Source: Planctomycetota bacterium (GTDB lineage Bacteria > Planctomycetota > MHYJ01 > JACPRB01). Taken from it: a stretch of DNA of 5,774 nt. Every line of letters begins with the position of its first letter. Within the stretch, counting starts at the first letter, position 1. Under the pieces are notes generated by a model, which saw nothing but the letters and a program-made list of their open reading frames with translations, did not search any database and was not told where the DNA came from. Positions 1 to 5,568 of this stretch are shown here, piece by piece. The translations under genes and the position numbers were made by a program. The stretch covers positions 1 to 5,774 of the forward strand of contig JACQFK010000050.1 in NCBI GenBank assembly GCA_016200125.1. Reading direction: 5' to 3'.

Positions 1-551
1 TCGTAGAGCTCCCCCAGCGCCTCCCTCAGGTTTCCGCGGTGCTTCTTGAACAAGCGGGGCGCGAGGGCGCGGATCTCCGGAGGGCAGTCCCCCAGGAGCT
101 GCGCGACGAGCTCCACCAGCAGCTCCGGCGTCGTCCGGGTTTCGATCAGCGTGGGGAGCAGGCCCGCGCGATGGGACGTGACCACGAGCCCCGCCGCCGC
201 GCGCGACCGCCGCTCGAACCGCGACCAGGAGGACTTTCCCAGCTGCTCGGCGCCGTCGAGCAGGATCACGTCGCGGCCGCCGAGCGACCGGAAGCAGCTC
301 TCGAGAATCCCCGGCTCGAAGTCCGGATGCTCCGCATCGAGCCGCAGCTCGTGGACGGCATAGTCCCGGGCGCGGAGCTTCGGCGCGAGATCCTCGAGCA
401 GCGTGGTCTTCCCGGTCCCGTGGGGGCCGACGATCGCGGCCCGGCGGCCCAGCGCCTCCCAGCGATCGAGCAGCTCATCCCAGCTCGAAGGGAGCCGGTA
501 CCGGAGCTCCAGGATCCGCTCCGTGCGGAACGGATTGTCCCGAGCCCTCAC
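1..551 (-). CDS. P-loop ATPase, C-terminus beyond left edge (partial)
   Basis: Residues 1-183 are visible; the 3' end lies outside the window. A Walker A motif, GPHGTGKT, is at residues 42-49 and a Walker B-like strand, DVILLDG, at 94-100. These are followed by a VVTSHR strand (123-128) that could be the sensor-1 region, and then a helical part. This order fits a small cytoplasmic AAA/STAND-type ATP-binding protein. There is no ABC signature motif, no signal peptide and no membrane segment. The start chosen is GTG at 551, whose GTGA overlaps the TGA of the arrestin-like gene upstream. No clear Shine-Dalgarno precedes it, so translation probably depends on re-initiation after that gene. This coupling suggests it works with the arrestin-like pair, perhaps supplying energy or a nucleotide switch. 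The specific role is unknown. The ATP-binding call is strong; the family below P-loop NTPase is not resolved. Confidence 0.85.
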   Translation of the reverse strand, partial: MRARDNPFRTERILELRYRLPSSWDELLDRWEALGRRAAIVGPHGTGKTTLLEDLAPKLRARDYAVHELRLDAEHPDFEPGILESCFRSLGGRDVILLDGAEQLGKSSWSRFERRSRAAAGLVVTSHRAGLLPTLIETRTTPELLVELVAQLLGDCPPEIRALAPRLFKKHRGNLREALGELY

Positions 552-925
552 GCCGGCTTCGTGCGGTCCAGCCGCACTTCCTCGCCCGTGGGGGAGACCG
601 TGATCTCGATGTTCGCGGCATCCCCCTTGGGCTCCGCCACGAGCTCGACGCCCCAGACGATCGACACCAGCGTGCCCGAGACGCTGTAGGGCGAGGGCGG
701 GATCGTCAGGTGGAAGGCCCGCCGGTCGCGGGCCCCGGCACCGTCGAACCTCGCCGTCCGCACCACTTCCAGGTCCACGGTGCCCTTCCCCTGGGTCTGC
801 CAGTAGAGGCGCACCTCGATCGTCTTCGGGGCGGCGTCCAGCTCCCAGAACGCCACGCCCTCGAGCGTCTCGCCCGGCCGGTACTTCGTCTTCGAATCGG
901 CGAGTTCCAGGTGCATCCGGCTCAT
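548..925 (-). CDS. Stand-alone arrestin-like beta-sandwich protein
   Basis: A 125-residue soluble protein with no signal peptide or membrane segment. It is rich in alternating beta strands. RPGETLEG (16-23) resembles the opening turn of arrestin-type domains, IEVRLYW (36-42) follows, and after a variable loop comes FHLTIPPSPYS (71-81), matching the usual 'F.L.IP...P.S' turn. SIVWGVELVAE (88-98) and ANIEITVSP (104-112) supply the last strands. In arrestins and bacterial Spo0M-like proteins this pattern forms one lobe of the fold, a protein-binding scaffold rather than an enzyme. The start is ATG 925, whose ATGA overlaps the upstream stop. A GGGAGG Shine-Dalgarno at 932-937 lies 6 nt before it and excludes longer starts. 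The upstream gene ends in a similar domain and the next gene is an ATPase, so a shared complex is likely. The fold call rests on pattern recognition only. Confidence 0.85.
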   Translation of the reverse strand: MSRMHLELADSKTKYRPGETLEGVAFWELDAAPKTIEVRLYWQTQGKGTVDLEVVRTARFDGAGARDRRAFHLTIPPSPYSVSGTLVSIVWGVELVAEPKGDAANIEITVSPTGEEVRLDRTKPA

Positions 926-2103
926 GACGGGCCTCCCGGACGCCGGGGCAGGACTTCGAAGGCGAACTCCTCCTTGATGTCGGGCCACCTCGGGATGTCG
1001 CCCGTCACGTGGAAGGACCAGAGGAACCTGTTGTTCGCGCTCTTGAAGCTGTGCATCGTGTCGGGCGGGATCTGCACCTTCGCCTTGCCGCGGCGCGCGT
1101 CCCGGCCGCGCGTGAGGCTCACGAGCGTCAGCGTCAGGAACGTCGCCTTGTCCGTCCTCGTCGAGGTGCCGCGGCGGTAGGTCGCCTCCTCGCGGCCCTG
1201 CAGGGTGATCGTGAACACTTTGATGCGGTCGACGTTGCCCGTGGTCTCCCACTCGATCTCGACGGTATCGCCGAGCGCGGCGGCGGCGCTGCTCACCCGG
1301 ATCAGCGGCCGAGGATTGAACAGCGCCAGGAAGAAGTAGATCGACAGCACGATCAGCCCGGCCCCCACGAGCACGAAGGGGATCAGGAACGCGGTGGCGC
1401 AGCCGTCGCCCTTCCCCCGGCTCCAGTCCGTGATCGTGCTGCCGACGAAGAGGGAGACGAGGCCGTTCCAGAAGAGCGCGAAGACGAGCGCGCAGCCCAG
1501 GCGGCCCGCGGGCGACGCCGAGGCTTTCAGGGTCGCCGGCCGGCCGCCCGCGGTCGGAGGCTGCGGATCCGCAGATCCGGCGGTCGGCTTCGGCTTCCCC
1601 TTGTACACGAAGGCGCCGAACAGGACGGCCGCGCCGATCCCCACGAAGAGCAGGGGAATCAGGCCGAACAGGAGGTCCGCCGTGAAGCCGCGCTCGATCA
1701 CCGCCTCGGACGGATTGCGTTTGTCGACATAGCAGACCGTCTGGGTGCCGGGCCGCAGGCGCCTCACGACCTCGGCCTTGCCCTCGTAGCCGCTCGAGGA
1801 GCCGGTCATGAACTTGTAGCGCGTGGAGACGTGGCGCTGGTCGTCCACGAGGTACTCGTAGCGGACCTCGATGCTGTAGGTCGGCCCGCCCTTCCCTCCT
1901 CCGTGGCTTTGCACGCCGCTGTCCAGGATCGTGCAGGGCGTCTCCCGCCAGTTCTGCGCCTCGATGATGCGGACGACCGGCCAGAGGAAGACGGCGGAGA
2001 AGCCGAGGCCGAACAGGATGAAGACGCCGCCGAAGCAGCCCAGGGCCTTCTTGCCCTGGCGGCCCTTGCGGGCGGCGTCGGACGTCGAGCCGGTGACGCT
2101 CAT
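922..2103 (-). CDS. DUF3592 membrane protein with C-terminal arrestin-like domain
   Basis: This is a 393-residue integral membrane protein. A basic N-terminus (RKGRQGKK, 12-19) precedes membrane helix 1 (about 24-46). Residues 51-140 look like DUF3592: WRETPCTILDS, then a Y.IEVRYEY strand, and later VCYVDKRNPSEAVIERGF. Helix 2 spans about 143-167. A Pro/Gly/Ala linker (168-200) leads to helices 3 (201-222) and 4 (237-261). The last 120 residues (267-386) are beta-rich and arrestin-like: GDTVEIEW (278-285), KVQIPPDT (342-349), LWSFHVTGDIPRWPD (361-375) and EEFAFEVLP. By the positive-inside rule the DUF3592 domain faces the periplasm, while the linker and arrestin-like domain face the cytoplasm. 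The ATG at 2103 is 13 nt after the lipoprotein gene and has only a weak Shine-Dalgarno. The TGA overlaps the next ATG. Function is unknown; a membrane-anchored signalling or scaffold protein is an inference. Confidence 0.88.
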   Translation of the reverse strand: MSVTGSTSDAARKGRQGKKALGCFGGVFILFGLGFSAVFLWPVVRIIEAQNWRETPCTILDSGVQSHGGGKGGPTYSIEVRYEYLVDDQRHVSTRYKFMTGSSSGYEGKAEVVRRLRPGTQTVCYVDKRNPSEAVIERGFTADLLFGLIPLLFVGIGAAVLFGAFVYKGKPKPTAGSADPQPPTAGGRPATLKASASPAGRLGCALVFALFWNGLVSLFVGSTITDWSRGKGDGCATAFLIPFVLVGAGLIVLSIYFFLALFNPRPLIRVSSAAAALGDTVEIEWETTGNVDRIKVFTITLQGREEATYRRGTSTRTDKATFLTLTLVSLTRGRDARRGKAKVQIPPDTMHSFKSANNRFLWSFHVTGDIPRWPDIKEEFAFEVLPRRPGGPS

Positions 2104-2116
2104 CTGCCGGCGGGCC

Positions 2117-3688
2117 CTAGGAGTTCTTCATCCGCTCCAGAAGATTGGCGGTGATCTTCTGGGCGCGCGGGTCCGGGCCCTTGGGCTCCGCGCCGTGGGC
2201 CTTCGGATGGAGGTAGCCGGGCGGCGCCGACAGGCCGTCGGCCCACCAGCAGGTCGCGGCATTGAACACGATGTTGCCCTTCGCGCCCGGATAGAGGGTG
2301 GCGGTGTAGACGCCCTTCCCCGCGCCGCTGTTGGTCTCGCCCTTCGCGACGATCTCGAGCCCCGGGATGTCGGCCGGCTCGCCGTGCCATTCCCAGCCCA
2401 CGAGGCCGGGGATGCCGTCCCCCTCCTTCATACCGCTGCCCGCGAAGAGCCAGTGGTCGGGCTTCGCGCAGGTCCAGGGGGCGCCGCCGACCACCGGGCC
2501 CGTGCTCCGGGCGCCGATGAGCGAACTCTCGTTGGGGGCCTGACGCGGGAGCGTTTTCATGTCGGGGAAGGTCTTGTTCCCCAGATCGTCGGCGGGGCCG
2601 AAGCGGTCCAGGCGGCGGAGGATGCGGTTCGGCGTCCCGTCCTTCCCGGGCAGGAGCTCGATCAGGCCGCAGCAGGTGTTGCCCGAGAGGAAGGCGACGT
2701 TCAAGCCGTCGGCGATCGCCTGCTTGAGGTTGTTGAACATCGGCAGGCTGTAGTACTCGTCGTGGCCCACCGACAGGAAGCCCTTGGCGCGCTTGAGGCC
2801 GGCGGGATCGGCGTGGGTGTCGAGGTTGGAGACGTAGGTCACGTCGTAGCCCTGCTGCTCCAGCCAGAAGGCGAGCGGAAACTCCCAGAGGAGCCACTCG
2901 CCGGAGCCGGTCGAGAGCGCCTGGTCGACGATGCCCGGCTGGCAGTAGCGGCCGTAGGGTCGGTCGAAGCTGACGTCGATGCCCGTGCCCCAGTACCACT
3001 GGCTGTCGCCGTTGTCGTAGAGGGAGTACTGGCTCGGCCAGCGGTTGTAGGCCTGCCAGGTGGTGTCGGAGCACTGGACCATGAAGTCGGCGCGGCGGTT
3101 GTCCCGCACGATGAAGATCGCGTAGCTCTGCAGGCCCTCGCGCTCCGCGGTCAGCTTCGCGAGGTAGATCCCGCTCGGCCAGTCCGGGGAGACGCTGATT
3201 TTCGTGCAGGGCTCCCACGCGCATTCGCGGAGGCGGTGCGGGGCGACGCGCGGATCCTCCTGGATCTTCCCCTCGAAGGTCCCGAGGTTGGCGATGAGCC
3301 GCGCGCCCGCGCCGCCGTACCAGCCCATGCGGTAGAGATCGACGGCGAACTTCGACTCCGGGTTCGTGCTCACGTGGAGCGTGACCGTCTCGCCGGCACG
3401 GACGCTTGCCCTCGAGAAATAGCCCTCGATCCAGGGGCAGCGGTACTTGACGGCGCGGTCGATGGCCGGCTTGACCAGCATCCAGTCCTTGGCGCCGGGC
3501 TTCTCGTTCTCGTCGCGGATGAGGTCCGACTTGCGCTTGGTGATGACGGTGGTCGCCCCTCCCGGCGCCGCGGGCGCCCCGGCCGGCCCGTCCGTCGTGC
3601 CGCAGCCGGGCAGGACCCCGGGAAGCATCGCGGCCACGCCGAAAGTGGAGATGGCGGAAAGGACGTCGCGGCGGGTGGGATCGGCCAT
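2117..3688 (-). CDS. Tat-exported lipoprotein, N,N-dimethylformamidase large-subunit-like
   Basis: The protein has 523 residues. The N-terminus has a twin-arginine motif, TRRDVLS (5-11), a short hydrophobic stretch and a lipobox-like LPGC with Cys29, so it is probably exported folded and lipid-anchored. A Pro/Ala/Gly tether follows. Residues about 85-195 form a beta-sandwich-like region (GYFSRASVRAGETV, YRMGWYGG at 119-126, WPSGIYLAKL at 170-179). Residues 200-520 resemble the C-terminal domain of the dimethylformamidase large (beta) subunit: TWQAYNRWPSQYSLYD (210-225), YDVTYVSNLDTH (281-292), GHDEYYS (308-314) and FLSGNTCC (333-340). The family enzyme uses a mononuclear iron held by two Tyr and one Glu. 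H309 and E311 in GHDE are candidates for its His/Glu pair, but the Tyr ligands cannot be assigned by eye. The family enzyme is longer and has a small subunit, which is absent here, so the substrate is unknown. ATG 3688 is chosen because of its Tat signal and a GGAGGT 5 nt upstream. Confidence 0.9.
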   Translation of the reverse strand: MADPTRRDVLSAISTFGVAAMLPGVLPGCGTTDGPAGAPAAPGGATTVITKRKSDLIRDENEKPGAKDWMLVKPAIDRAVKYRCPWIEGYFSRASVRAGETVTLHVSTNPESKFAVDLYRMGWYGGAGARLIANLGTFEGKIQEDPRVAPHRLRECAWEPCTKISVSPDWPSGIYLAKLTAEREGLQSYAIFIVRDNRRADFMVQCSDTTWQAYNRWPSQYSLYDNGDSQWYWGTGIDVSFDRPYGRYCQPGIVDQALSTGSGEWLLWEFPLAFWLEQQGYDVTYVSNLDTHADPAGLKRAKGFLSVGHDEYYSLPMFNNLKQAIADGLNVAFLSGNTCCGLIELLPGKDGTPNRILRRLDRFGPADDLGNKTFPDMKTLPRQAPNESSLIGARSTGPVVGGAPWTCAKPDHWLFAGSGMKEGDGIPGLVGWEWHGEPADIPGLEIVAKGETNSGAGKGVYTATLYPGAKGNIVFNAATCWWADGLSAPPGYLHPKAHGAEPKGPDPRAQKITANLLERMKNS

Positions 3689-3690
3689 GA

Positions 3691-3734
3691 AAGACCTCCG
3701 TTCGGAACTCACCCTAGAAAACAACGGAGGCCCC
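3691..3734 (-). promoter_or_regulatory. Inverted repeat able to mask the lipoprotein ribosome binding site
   Basis: On the minus strand, CCTCCGTT (3730-3723) is an exact reverse complement of AACGGAGG (3702-3695), with a 20-nt loop between them. In RNA the stem can be lengthened by G-U, G-C, G-U and G-U pairs to 3734/3691, about 12 pairs. The 3' arm contains most of the Shine-Dalgarno of the lipoprotein gene. The 5' arm begins only a few bases after the TGA (3738-3736) of the CPBP gene, so a ribosome finishing that gene would cover the arm and free the binding site. That is the classic layout for translational coupling. The short UCUUUC after the stem leaves a weak intrinsic terminator as an alternative reading. 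The repeat is seen directly; its function is inferred. Confidence 0.55.
3694..3699 (-). promoter_or_regulatory. Shine-Dalgarno GGAGGT of the lipoprotein gene
   Basis: GGAGGT on the minus strand sits 5 nt before ATG 3688 and is a near-perfect anti-16S match. It decides the start of the Tat lipoprotein gene against longer upstream readings of the same frame. The site is also the 3' arm of an inverted repeat that could hide it in read-through mRNA. Confidence 0.85.
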
Positions 3735-3739
3735 GTCAA
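3711..3739 (-). promoter_or_regulatory. Sigma-70-like promoter upstream of the lipoprotein gene
   Basis: TTGACG (3739-3734) matches five of six bases of the -35 consensus. A spacer of exactly 17 nt leads to TAGGGT (3716-3711), which keeps the key first, second and sixth bases of a -10 box. Transcription would begin near 3705, giving a leader of about 17 nt with the Shine-Dalgarno but without the upstream arm of the inverted repeat. The -35 box overlaps the stop codon of the CPBP gene. The weak -10 keeps confidence moderate. Confidence 0.4.
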
Positions 3740-4359
3740 CGATTGAACATCTCGCCCCAGGGATCCCGGCCGAGGACCCAGTAGAAGGCGAGCGCGCCGA
3801 GCCACGCGTGCGTGAGCGCCAGCAGCGGCAGATGGCGCCAGCGCAGGTAGATCGCCGTCCACGCGAGCCCCGACGCGGCGCAGAGCCCCGCGAGGGGCCA
3901 GTCGGGAAGATGGGCCAGGCCGAAGAGCGCCGCCGCGATCGGCACGACCGCGGCCCGCGCCATCCCCAGCCGCTCGAGGTTCGACGCGACGAGCGCCTGG
4001 AGGACGAACTGCTGCAGGAACGACCACACCGGATAGAGCAGGAAGATCACCCAGGCGCCCGCCGGGATCGCGAGTCCGCCGAAGGCGCGGCGCCAGGCGA
4101 ACAGCGCCGCGGCTCCGAGGGCGAAGAACCCGAGGATCGGCGGCGCGGCGGACTTCAGGTTGTCGAGCCGGATCCCCCAGGCGGCGGCGAGCGTCCGTTC
4201 CTTCGCCAGGCGATGGGCGACGTAGGCCGTCCAGGCGACGATGCAGGGAACCAGGAACTGCAGCTTGAGATGCAGGACGTTCTCGAAAAGCAGGAAGAGC
4301 GCGACCGTCACGAACATCGCGGCCAGCTCGCCGAGGGAGCGGCGCCGATCAGGGCTCAC
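3736..4359 (-). CDS. CPBP-family (CAAX protease-like) membrane protein with Gln-Gln active-site motif
   Basis: A 207-residue polytopic membrane protein with hydrophobic stretches at about 12-31, 33-48, 72-90, 100-125, 134-150, 155-172 and 177-196. The CPBP/ABI superfamily (Rce1-like intramembrane glutamic proteases, including bacterial sorting peptidases) has three motifs: EExxxR, FxxxH and a later His. Here the second, FGLAH (146-150), and third, THAW (183-186), are present. The first reads WSFLQQFVLQ (112-121), with Gln116-Gln117 at the expected Glu pair and Gln121 near the usual Arg. The codons are CAG CAG at 4014-4009. It may be inactive, act as a binder, or belong to a divergent subgroup. 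The GTG start at 4359 is chosen because AGGAG (4368-4372) lies 8 nt upstream and a sigma-54 promoter would start transcription near 4410. A TTG at 4425 would lie inside that promoter. The lipoprotein gene follows after 47 nt. Confidence 0.82.
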   Translation of the reverse strand: MSPDRRRSLGELAAMFVTVALFLLFENVLHLKLQFLVPCIVAWTAYVAHRLAKERTLAAAWGIRLDNLKSAAPPILGFFALGAAALFAWRRAFGGLAIPAGAWVIFLLYPVWSFLQQFVLQALVASNLERLGMARAAVVPIAAALFGLAHLPDWPLAGLCAASGLAWTAIYLRWRHLPLLALTHAWLGALAFYWVLGRDPWGEMFNR

Positions 4360-4367
4360 TGTGCAGA

Positions 4368-4372
4368 CTCCT
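4368..4372 (-). promoter_or_regulatory. Shine-Dalgarno AGGAG of the CPBP gene
   Basis: AGGAG on the minus strand lies 8 nt before GTG 4359. It identifies that GTG as the start of the CPBP-family gene; the frame is open further upstream, to a TTG at 4425, but no comparable site precedes that codon. Confidence 0.7.
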
Positions 4373-4379
4373 GCCCACC

Positions 4380-4398
4380 CGCGCGGGAAATCCGCGCG
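4380..4398 (-). other. GC hairpin in the leader of the CPBP gene
   Basis: The plus-strand sequence CGCGCGG (4380-4386), loop GAAAT, CCGCGCG (4392-4398) forms a perfect 7-bp all-GC stem. Read on the minus strand it lies downstream of the predicted sigma-54 start site and 7 nt before the Shine-Dalgarno. No T-run follows it (next bases GGGTGGGC), so it is not a canonical intrinsic terminator for the Ntn-hydrolase gene. It may pause polymerase, stabilise the 3' end of the upstream mRNA or structure the leader. In GC-rich DNA, chance is also possible. Confidence 0.35.
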
Positions 4399-4420
4399 CG
4401 GTGAAGGCGGGAGAACAGGG

Positions 4421-4436
4421 AGCAACCGGCGTGCCA
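4421..4436 (-). promoter_or_regulatory. Sigma-54 (RpoN) promoter, -24/-12 elements
   Basis: On the minus strand, TGGCACG (4436-4430), four bases, then TTGCT (4425-4421) matches the sigma-54 consensus TGGCACG-N4-TTGCW at every defined position, with the required 10 nt between the GG and GC doublets. The GC sits at 4423-4422, so transcription should start near 4410, about 50 nt before the GTG of the CPBP gene. The site lies in the largest intergenic gap, 9 nt past the stop codon of the Ntn-hydrolase gene, on the coding strand. Sigma-54 promoters need an enhancer-binding activator, whose site would fall in the 3' part of the preceding gene. No convincing activator site was identified. Confidence 0.72.
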
Positions 4437-4445
4437 GCCGCGGCG

Positions 4446-5564
4446 CTACTTCGGGAAGAGCTGGTCGGCCCCCACGGGCGCGAAGGTCCCCTTCGCCGCG
4501 GGGAGCGTGCCCGACGAGAGCAGGAGCGAGCGGCGCGTCGGGAAGAAGATCATCGACTGGAGATTGGTCGACGGCGCGGCGCCCGCGAGCGCCTTCTTCA
4601 TCGCCTCCTCGTCGATCCCCGACTTCCCCTTGAAGTTCTCGTCCAGCCAGCGGAAGCGCGGGCAGTCCACCTTCTGGAAGAGCTCGGGGGAGCGGAAGTG
4701 GTTCGTCTCGTGCAGCGTGTCCTTCTCGGGCCGGCGGAAAGCCACCTTCTCGGGCGAGATCTCGGCGACGAAGTTCCCGCCCTTCGGATCGAGCACCATG
4801 AGCGTCGTCGCCACCGTCGCCTTCGCTCCCTTCAGGATCTTCTCCGCCTCCGCGGCCGTCGAGGCCTCCTCGAGCACGCGGCGGAAAAGCATCATGCTCG
4901 ACAGGCCGTTGGGGGCGTAGCCGTTGCCCGGCACGCCGGCGGTGGCGCCGGCCGCGAGCCCCTTCTCGTTGATCCCCGCGTGGGTCCCCGCGAAGAGCGG
5001 ATGGGTCACCGCCGCCCAGGCCATCTTCTTCTCGGGATGGCGGACCACGACGAGCCCGTAGGGCGACATCCCCCAGAAGGGCTGCGGCAGATCGAAGTTG
5101 CGGCCCATGAGAGGCTCGCCGTTGGCGGCGGCGGCGCCGGTCGCAGCCATCGTGCTGCAGCCGCCGAGCCGCTTTCCGCCGTGCTCGACGTCGAACATCG
5201 TGTTGAAGAGCAGGTAGTCGTCGAAGGCGAGCCCCGCCTCGCGCGCGGCGGCCTTCATCTCCGCCGCGACCGCCGGAGGGATCGCGGCGATCATCCCCCG
5301 CGTCTCCTCGCGCAGCTTCTTCTCGACGGGCGCTCCCCCCAGGGCCTGGATGAACTTCTGACCCACGTCCTTGTGGACCGCCGCGATCTGCTTCTTCAGG
5401 AGCCGGCCGTACTGCGCGCCCATCTCGTCGGGACTGCCGTAGAGCTGGAGGACCGGCACGGCGCCGGCGTTGCGCAGCGAGGCCTTCCCCTCCGCGCCCT
5501 CGTCGAAGGCGCGGTCCTGCGGAGCGGCCGCGACGAGCAGGACGGCCAGGAGCGTAAGCCGCAT
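4446..5564 (-). CDS. Secreted C45-family Ntn hydrolase / acyltransferase-like protein
   Basis: The protein has 372 residues. Residues 1-15 form a short signal peptide (MRLTLLAVLLVAAAP), so it is exported. The rest matches the C45 family (isopenicillin-N acyltransferase-like, autoproteolytic Ntn hydrolases). LYGSPDEMGAQYGRLLKKQI (41-60) is the usual N-terminal substrate-lobe motif. GGCST (134-138) holds the expected nucleophile Cys136, GRNFD is at 154-158, GINEKGLA at 198-205 and TNHF at 287-290. Self-cleavage between Gly135 and Cys136 would give subunits of about 13 kDa after signal removal and about 25 kDa. Family members cut or form amide bonds on acylated amines, peptides or similar small molecules; the substrate here is unknown. 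ATG 5564 starts 4 nt after the preceding stop and has no clear Shine-Dalgarno, suggesting translational coupling to that gene. All key family motifs appear intact. Confidence 0.9.
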   Translation of the reverse strand: MRLTLLAVLLVAAAPQDRAFDEGAEGKASLRNAGAVPVLQLYGSPDEMGAQYGRLLKKQIAAVHKDVGQKFIQALGGAPVEKKLREETRGMIAAIPPAVAAEMKAAAREAGLAFDDYLLFNTMFDVEHGGKRLGGCSTMAATGAAAANGEPLMGRNFDLPQPFWGMSPYGLVVVRHPEKKMAWAAVTHPLFAGTHAGINEKGLAAGATAGVPGNGYAPNGLSSMMLFRRVLEEASTAAEAEKILKGAKATVATTLMVLDPKGGNFVAEISPEKVAFRRPEKDTLHETNHFRSPELFQKVDCPRFRWLDENFKGKSGIDEEAMKKALAGAAPSTNLQSMIFFPTRRSLLLSSGTLPAAKGTFAPVGADQLFPK

Positions 5565-5568
5565 GGGA

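Noticed and set aside
548..1252. Longer N-terminus for the arrestin-like protein, reading upstream to 1252
   Set aside because: The extension is Arg/Pro/Gly-rich and overlaps the DUF3592 gene in another frame. The ATGA overlap and GGGAGG Shine-Dalgarno fix the start at 925.
1561..1574. Perfect 14-bp palindrome CTGCGGATCCGCAG
   Set aside because: It lies inside the coding sequence for the disordered linker of the DUF3592 protein; a palindrome of this length is expected at a modest rate by chance in GC-rich DNA of this size.
1009..2154. A 381-codon plus-strand open frame opposite the DUF3592 gene
   Set aside because: The product is a run of Arg, Glu, Ala and Gly without recognisable domains; it mirrors a convincing minus-strand membrane protein.
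1931..3784. A 617-codon open frame on the plus strand, opposite the lipoprotein gene
   Set aside because: It is antisense to a gene with clear Tat signal, lipobox and family motifs. Its product is Arg/Ala/Gly/Val-rich low-complexity sequence, as expected from the complement of GC-biased codons.
3689..4027. Extended N-terminus for the lipoprotein gene up to 4027
   Set aside because: It would overlap the CPBP gene, is Arg/Ala-rich and would bury the Tat signal; ATG 3688 has a strong Shine-Dalgarno.
4360..4425. TTG start at 4425 for the CPBP-family protein
   Set aside because: It lies within the -12 element of the sigma-54 promoter, has no Shine-Dalgarno and adds a Pro/Arg-rich stretch unlike the family.
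4553..4571. TCGAC-N9-GTCGA inverted repeat about 150 nt upstream of the sigma-54 start, considered as an activator site
   Set aside because: The arms are only 5 bp, it is inside coding sequence and matches no activator consensus I recognise; spacing alone is not enough.
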